DNA from: Skermanella mucosa
Lineage (GTDB): Bacteria > Pseudomonadota > Alphaproteobacteria > Azospirillales > Azospirillaceae
Reading direction: 5' to 3'
NCBI RefSeq assembly: GCF_016765655.2
Contig: NZ_CP086106.1
Location: forward strand, 4,920,501-4,984,500
DNA: 64,000 bases
Shown: in pieces, positions 61,171 through 64,000 of the stretch
Layout of the letters: every line of letters begins with the position of its first letter
Position numbering within the stretch: the stretch's first letter is position 1
Made by a program: the position numbers and the translations under genes
The notes under the pieces: model-generated
Database searches by the model: none
The model's input: the letters and a program-made list of their open reading frames with translations, nothing else
What the model was told of the DNA's origin: nothing

Positions 61171-63201
61171 TCATGGGTTGCGCGCCAGGATGTGCCAGGC
61201 GGCGCCGTTGGACATCGCGGTCACCGCATGCCCCTTCTCGACGAGCGCGATGGCCTCGCCGTCGGGTCCGCCGCCGCCCGCCTGGGTGACGGTCACGGCA
61301 TTGCCGCTGACGTCGGATTTCTTGATCGTGACGGTGCGCCCCACCGCCAGGGTGGCGGACGGGGCCGGCAGTCGGACCTCGGTCGGACCGCCATAGGCGC
61401 TGACCAGGTAGAAGCATCGCGCCAGGTCCGGCTCGAACAGGCTGCCGCCCTCGAAGAAGCCGGCGTTGCCCGGCACCGCGTGGGCCGCCGTGATCCACCA
61501 CGCCGCCCCGTTGGAGACGACGGTGACGAAATCGTACCGGCTGCCGAGCGGGAACGGCCTGCCGTCCGGCCCCGATCCGGTGGCGTCGGTGACCGTCACG
61601 GCGTTGCCGCTCAGGTCCATCTTCTTGACCGTCAGCGACCGCCCCTCGGCATCCAGCGGGGCCGGAAGGCGGAACTCGACAGCGCCGTTGAAGGCGCTGA
61701 CCAGATGGACCGAGCGCGTCATGTCCGGCAGCACCAGCCCGCCCGCGACCGGATCGACGAAGCGGGTTTCGTACCGCATCGCCTCCACCGTCAGGTCGGT
61801 GACCTGGCTCTTCTTGAACCGGTTCTTGGCGGGATAGCCCGCGTTGTAGGCCGTGAACTCGCCGCCGGACTGGTCCCAGATCGCCGGCCCGCCGCTCGCC
61901 GAGAACAGGTTGGTGATCGAGGTCTCCCGCGAGCCCGCCTCCAGGTAGACGTTCGGCACGCCGCCGACCGATTCGGTATAGAGGTTGACCAGCAGGTTCT
62001 TGTCGGTGTCCGGCCCGATCCGGAAGCAGGAATGGGCGGTGGTGGACAGGTTCGCCTCGCAATCGACGAAGGCGTTGTTGTAGCGCCCGTGCTGGACATA
62101 GAAGCCCGACCCGGCGCTGGGCACCGCCAGCGAATAGACGCGGACGCAGTGGAACTTGTTGGCGTTCGGCGTGTCGCCTTCCCCGGTGCGGACCAGGTGG
62201 ACGCCGTGCAGCAGGTGGCGGACCACCAGCACCCGGGCGAAGTTGTTCCAGTAGCAGGGCCGGTCCGGGCTGTCGCCGCCGTCCAGCACGATCCCGGTCC
62301 CGGTGTCCCACACCGTCACGTCATGGACGGCGTTCTGGACGCACGGCCCGTCGCGCCCGGTCAGCTTGATGCCGACGCTGCCCTGCTCGATCCGCAGATG
62401 GTGCAGGCTGGCGTAGCTGTCGGGCAGCAGGACGACCGGAAAGCCCTCTCCGTCCGCGCGCAGGATCGACCCGGCGCCCGACCCGTGCAGCGTCTGCCCG
62501 TATCCCACCGGCAGCGTCCCGGTCACCCGGTAGAGGCCCGGCGGCACGAAGACGGACGTGGCGGCCGTCAGCGCGGCCTGGATCGCCAGGGTGTCGTCGG
62601 CGATGCCGTCGCCCACCGCGCCGTAGTCCCGCACCGACGCCACGTCGGCCAGCTTGTCCCGGATCGAGCGCCGGACCGCGCCCGCTCCCGGGGCCACGAA
62701 GCTGCTCAGCGCGTCGGCGTCCACCGCCGGAGTCACGGTCGGGTTGCCGCCGCCGTCGAACGCCAGCAGCCGGTTCGCCCGCGCCGCCCGTCCGGGCAGC
62801 AGCGAGGAGGCCGGCAGGTCGGTCGCGGCGTAGCGAAGCGTCAGCAGCGCGTCGTCGGCGAGCTGCTGGACGCAGGCGGTCAGGTAATCGAACTCGTCGT
62901 TGAGCGACCGGGCCGGCAGCGCGCCGCTCTCCAGGAAGTCGGTAACCCGCTCGTAGGGCAGCCGGCGCAGCAGCGTGACCTGGACACCCTCGGGCGGGGC
63001 CACGTCGAAGGTGACGGTGCCGCCCGCCGTGGCGCCGCTTCCGGTCACCGTGAAGCCGCCGGTCTGCAGCGCGGCGTCGAGATGGACCTCGAGGTCCTCC
63101 GACGCGAAGATCGGGAACGGATAGGCGAAGGCCCGCTGGGTCCCGTCCGCGATATAGTGCCGACGCGGGGGGACCGCGCCGATCTTGATGTGTCCGGTCA
63201 T
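61171..63201 (-). CDS. tail fibre/tailspike protein with T7-type head and pectate-lyase fold
   Basis: A 676-residue virion protein. Residues about 1-130 match the T7 gp17 N-terminal attachment domain (HYIADGTQRAFAYPFPIF and GVQVTLLRRLPYERVTDF). From about 165 (VRDYGAVGDGIADDTLAIQAAL) a pectate-lyase/GH28-type beta-helix begins, typical of tailspikes that bind or cleave capsule polysaccharide. The C-terminal 175 residues contain two similar copies of about 80 residues (HLVSAFNGAVEFRLPAP and YLVSAYGGPTEVRLPAP; both with SGNAVTVT and SNGAAW). GGAAGTGG precedes the ATG. Confidence 0.9.
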   Translation of the reverse strand: MTGHIKIGAVPPRRHYIADGTQRAFAYPFPIFASEDLEVHLDAALQTGGFTVTGSGATAGGTVTFDVAPPEGVQVTLLRRLPYERVTDFLESGALPARSLNDEFDYLTACVQQLADDALLTLRYAATDLPASSLLPGRAARANRLLAFDGGGNPTVTPAVDADALSSFVAPGAGAVRRSIRDKLADVASVRDYGAVGDGIADDTLAIQAALTAATSVFVPPGLYRVTGTLPVGYGQTLHGSGAGSILRADGEGFPVVLLPDSYASLHHLRIEQGSVGIKLTGRDGPCVQNAVHDVTVWDTGTGIVLDGGDSPDRPCYWNNFARVLVVRHLLHGVHLVRTGEGDTPNANKFHCVRVYSLAVPSAGSGFYVQHGRYNNAFVDCEANLSTTAHSCFRIGPDTDKNLLVNLYTESVGGVPNVYLEAGSRETSITNLFSASGGPAIWDQSGGEFTAYNAGYPAKNRFKKSQVTDLTVEAMRYETRFVDPVAGGLVLPDMTRSVHLVSAFNGAVEFRLPAPLDAEGRSLTVKKMDLSGNAVTVTDATGSGPDGRPFPLGSRYDFVTVVSNGAAWWITAAHAVPGNAGFFEGGSLFEPDLARCFYLVSAYGGPTEVRLPAPSATLAVGRTVTIKKSDVSGNAVTVTQAGGGGPDGEAIALVEKGHAVTAMSNGAAWHILARNP

Positions 63202-63226
63202 GATGTGTCCACTTCCCGTGCCGCCC

Positions 63227-63835
63227 CTAATAGGCGTTGCCGAACAGTTCGAGCCGCTGGCGCTCGGCAAGCTGAGACTGGTCCAGCAGGTTGCGCCGGC
63301 GGGTATCCTCGGACTCCTGGGACAGCGCCTGCCCGCGCAGCCGCTCGACCGCCTGGGCGTTCCGGCTGTCGGCGTCGGTCCGGTTGACCAGCCCCAGCAG
63401 CACCGCCTCCCCGGACCCATCTGAGGTGCCGCCGCCTCGCGTTCCCAGGCTGGTGCGGGTGCGCCCGACCGCCCGGCGAAGGGCATCGCGGCGGGCCGCC
63501 TCGTCGGCCTCGGCGCTGGCCTGGATCTGGGCACGGCGGGTCTCGATGTCGGCCCGCTGCGCCTCTGCCGCCGCCTCCTGGTCCTGGAGGAGCCGGCGGG
63601 TCTGGAGGGCGTGGGTCTCGCGCAGCACCTCCTCGGCGTGGCGTTTCTGGTCGGCCAGCTCCCGCTGGCGGTTCGCCTCCTTCTGCCTTTCGAACTCCAG
63701 CTCCTCGGCCCTCTGCCGGGCCTCGGCCTCCGCCGCCTTGCGGGCGTCCGACGCGCTGGAGAAGCCGTTGACCACCCGCTGCGCGCTGGAGATCACCGGC
63801 AGGGCCTGCAAGGCCACGTTGGCAATGCCACCCAT
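63227..63835 (-). CDS. coiled-coil internal virion-type protein
   Basis: A 202-residue protein dominated by a highly charged Ala/Glu/Arg/Gln coiled coil (about 40-140). It begins MGGIANVALQALPVISSAQ and ends RQRLELFGNAY, a shape common for podoviral internal or core proteins that sit between the tail tube and tail fibre genes. AAGGTG lies upstream of the ATG. Its start overlaps the stop of the next gene (TGATG). Confidence 0.65.
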   Translation of the reverse strand: MGGIANVALQALPVISSAQRVVNGFSSASDARKAAEAEARQRAEELEFERQKEANRQRELADQKRHAEEVLRETHALQTRRLLQDQEAAAEAQRADIETRRAQIQASAEADEAARRDALRRAVGRTRTSLGTRGGGTSDGSGEAVLLGLVNRTDADSRNAQAVERLRGQALSQESEDTRRRNLLDQSQLAERQRLELFGNAY

Positions 63836-64000
63836 CAGTCGTTCACCTTCAATTCCATGGTTACGGAGAGCAGCGTGAACGGCAGGGGAGCGTCCTGCTC
63901 GATCCGCCACAGCGGTGCGGTCTGGTCGCGCGCCCAGCCGAGCGAGCGCAGCCGGCGGTCGCCGCTGACCCGTTGCGGGGCCGCGTCGCCGAGCGCCGCG
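63835..64000 (-). CDS. phage tail (nozzle-like) protein, C-terminal end
   Basis: The gene enters from the right edge; about 54 C-terminal residues are visible, ending LPFTLLSVTMELKVND. The sequence RSLGWARDQTAPLWRIEQDAPLPFTLL resembles the C-terminus of T7-like tail tubular/nozzle proteins. Its identity is inferred from this and from gene order. Confidence 0.5.
   Translation of the reverse strand, partial: AALGDAAPQRVSGDRRLRSLGWARDQTAPLWRIEQDAPLPFTLLSVTMELKVND

Overview
The window comes from a high-GC alphaproteobacterium, most likely a member of the Rhodospirillales/Azospirillaceae such as Skermanella or Azospirillum. This is inferred from three things: the conserved block rplU-rpmA-obgE-proB-HAD-proA-nadD-rsfS-rlmH-gpmI-envC-ctpA-yibQ-rppH, an alphaproteobacterial-type LexA box (GAAC-N7-GAAC), and protein features. 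No rRNA is present to settle the taxonomy.

Layout. 1-2.3 kb holds the 3' end of a vanadium-haloperoxidase-like gene, then a coupled lipid kinase/inositol-monophosphatase pair. 2.5-8.4 kb holds a NUDIX hydrolase, a REP-like inverted repeat, a 1106-residue SAM/adenylate cyclase/ATPase/TPR protein and threonine deaminase (ilvA). 8.5-11.3 kb is an ABC importer operon of the nitrate/sulfonate type. 11.5-16.7 kb is an accessory module: a GlxA-type regulator divergent from an SDR, two Tat-exported alpha/beta hydrolases of the epoxide-hydrolase type, and Ohr. 16.8-23.0 kb is one tightly coupled minus-strand operon of eight genes: a two-subunit molybdenum hydroxylase (iorAB-like), a monoheme cytochrome c, the flavocytochrome c sulfide dehydrogenase flavoprotein, and soxX, soxY, soxZ, soxA. 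It lacks soxB and soxCD.

23-33.5 kb carries hypothetical proteins, an SOS-box-controlled RecA-fold ATPase of phage type, a large hybrid histidine kinase, a TerC-type metal transporter with a structured leader, an SDR, a beta-carbonic anhydrase, a HAD nucleotidase and a His-rich exported protein. 33.5-37.0 kb is a lower-GC patch with a KAP-family NTPase behind a palindromic operator and an AlkB-like dioxygenase, ending at the 3' side of a tRNA-Ser(CGA) gene. This looks like horizontally acquired DNA.

37.3-50.5 kb is the conserved core block for ribosome assembly, proline synthesis, NAD synthesis, glycolysis, cell separation and RNA decay. 50.4-57.8 kb has a CBS-like sensor kinase, a transglutaminase-like protein, a phasin, a secreted CHAP protein, an RHH protein, a HAD phosphatase, pyrD, a DUF952 protein, and a 72-residue protein behind a strong sigma-54 promoter candidate.

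57.8-64.0 kb is the right-hand part of a prophage or phage remnant read leftward from beyond the window edge. In order of transcription it has a tail protein end, a coiled-coil protein, a T7-type tail fibre with a pectate-lyase fold, terminase small and large subunits, a strong terminator, a membrane/coiled-coil protein, a SleB-type endolysin and a 3TM holin.

The most interesting items are the soxB-less sulfur operon fused to a molybdenum hydroxylase, the SOS-controlled Sak4-like ATPase, the KAP/AlkB island at tRNA-Ser, and the sigma-54 driven small protein. Starts were chosen from visible Shine-Dalgarno sequences. All function calls are from reading motifs by eye; no database search was run.
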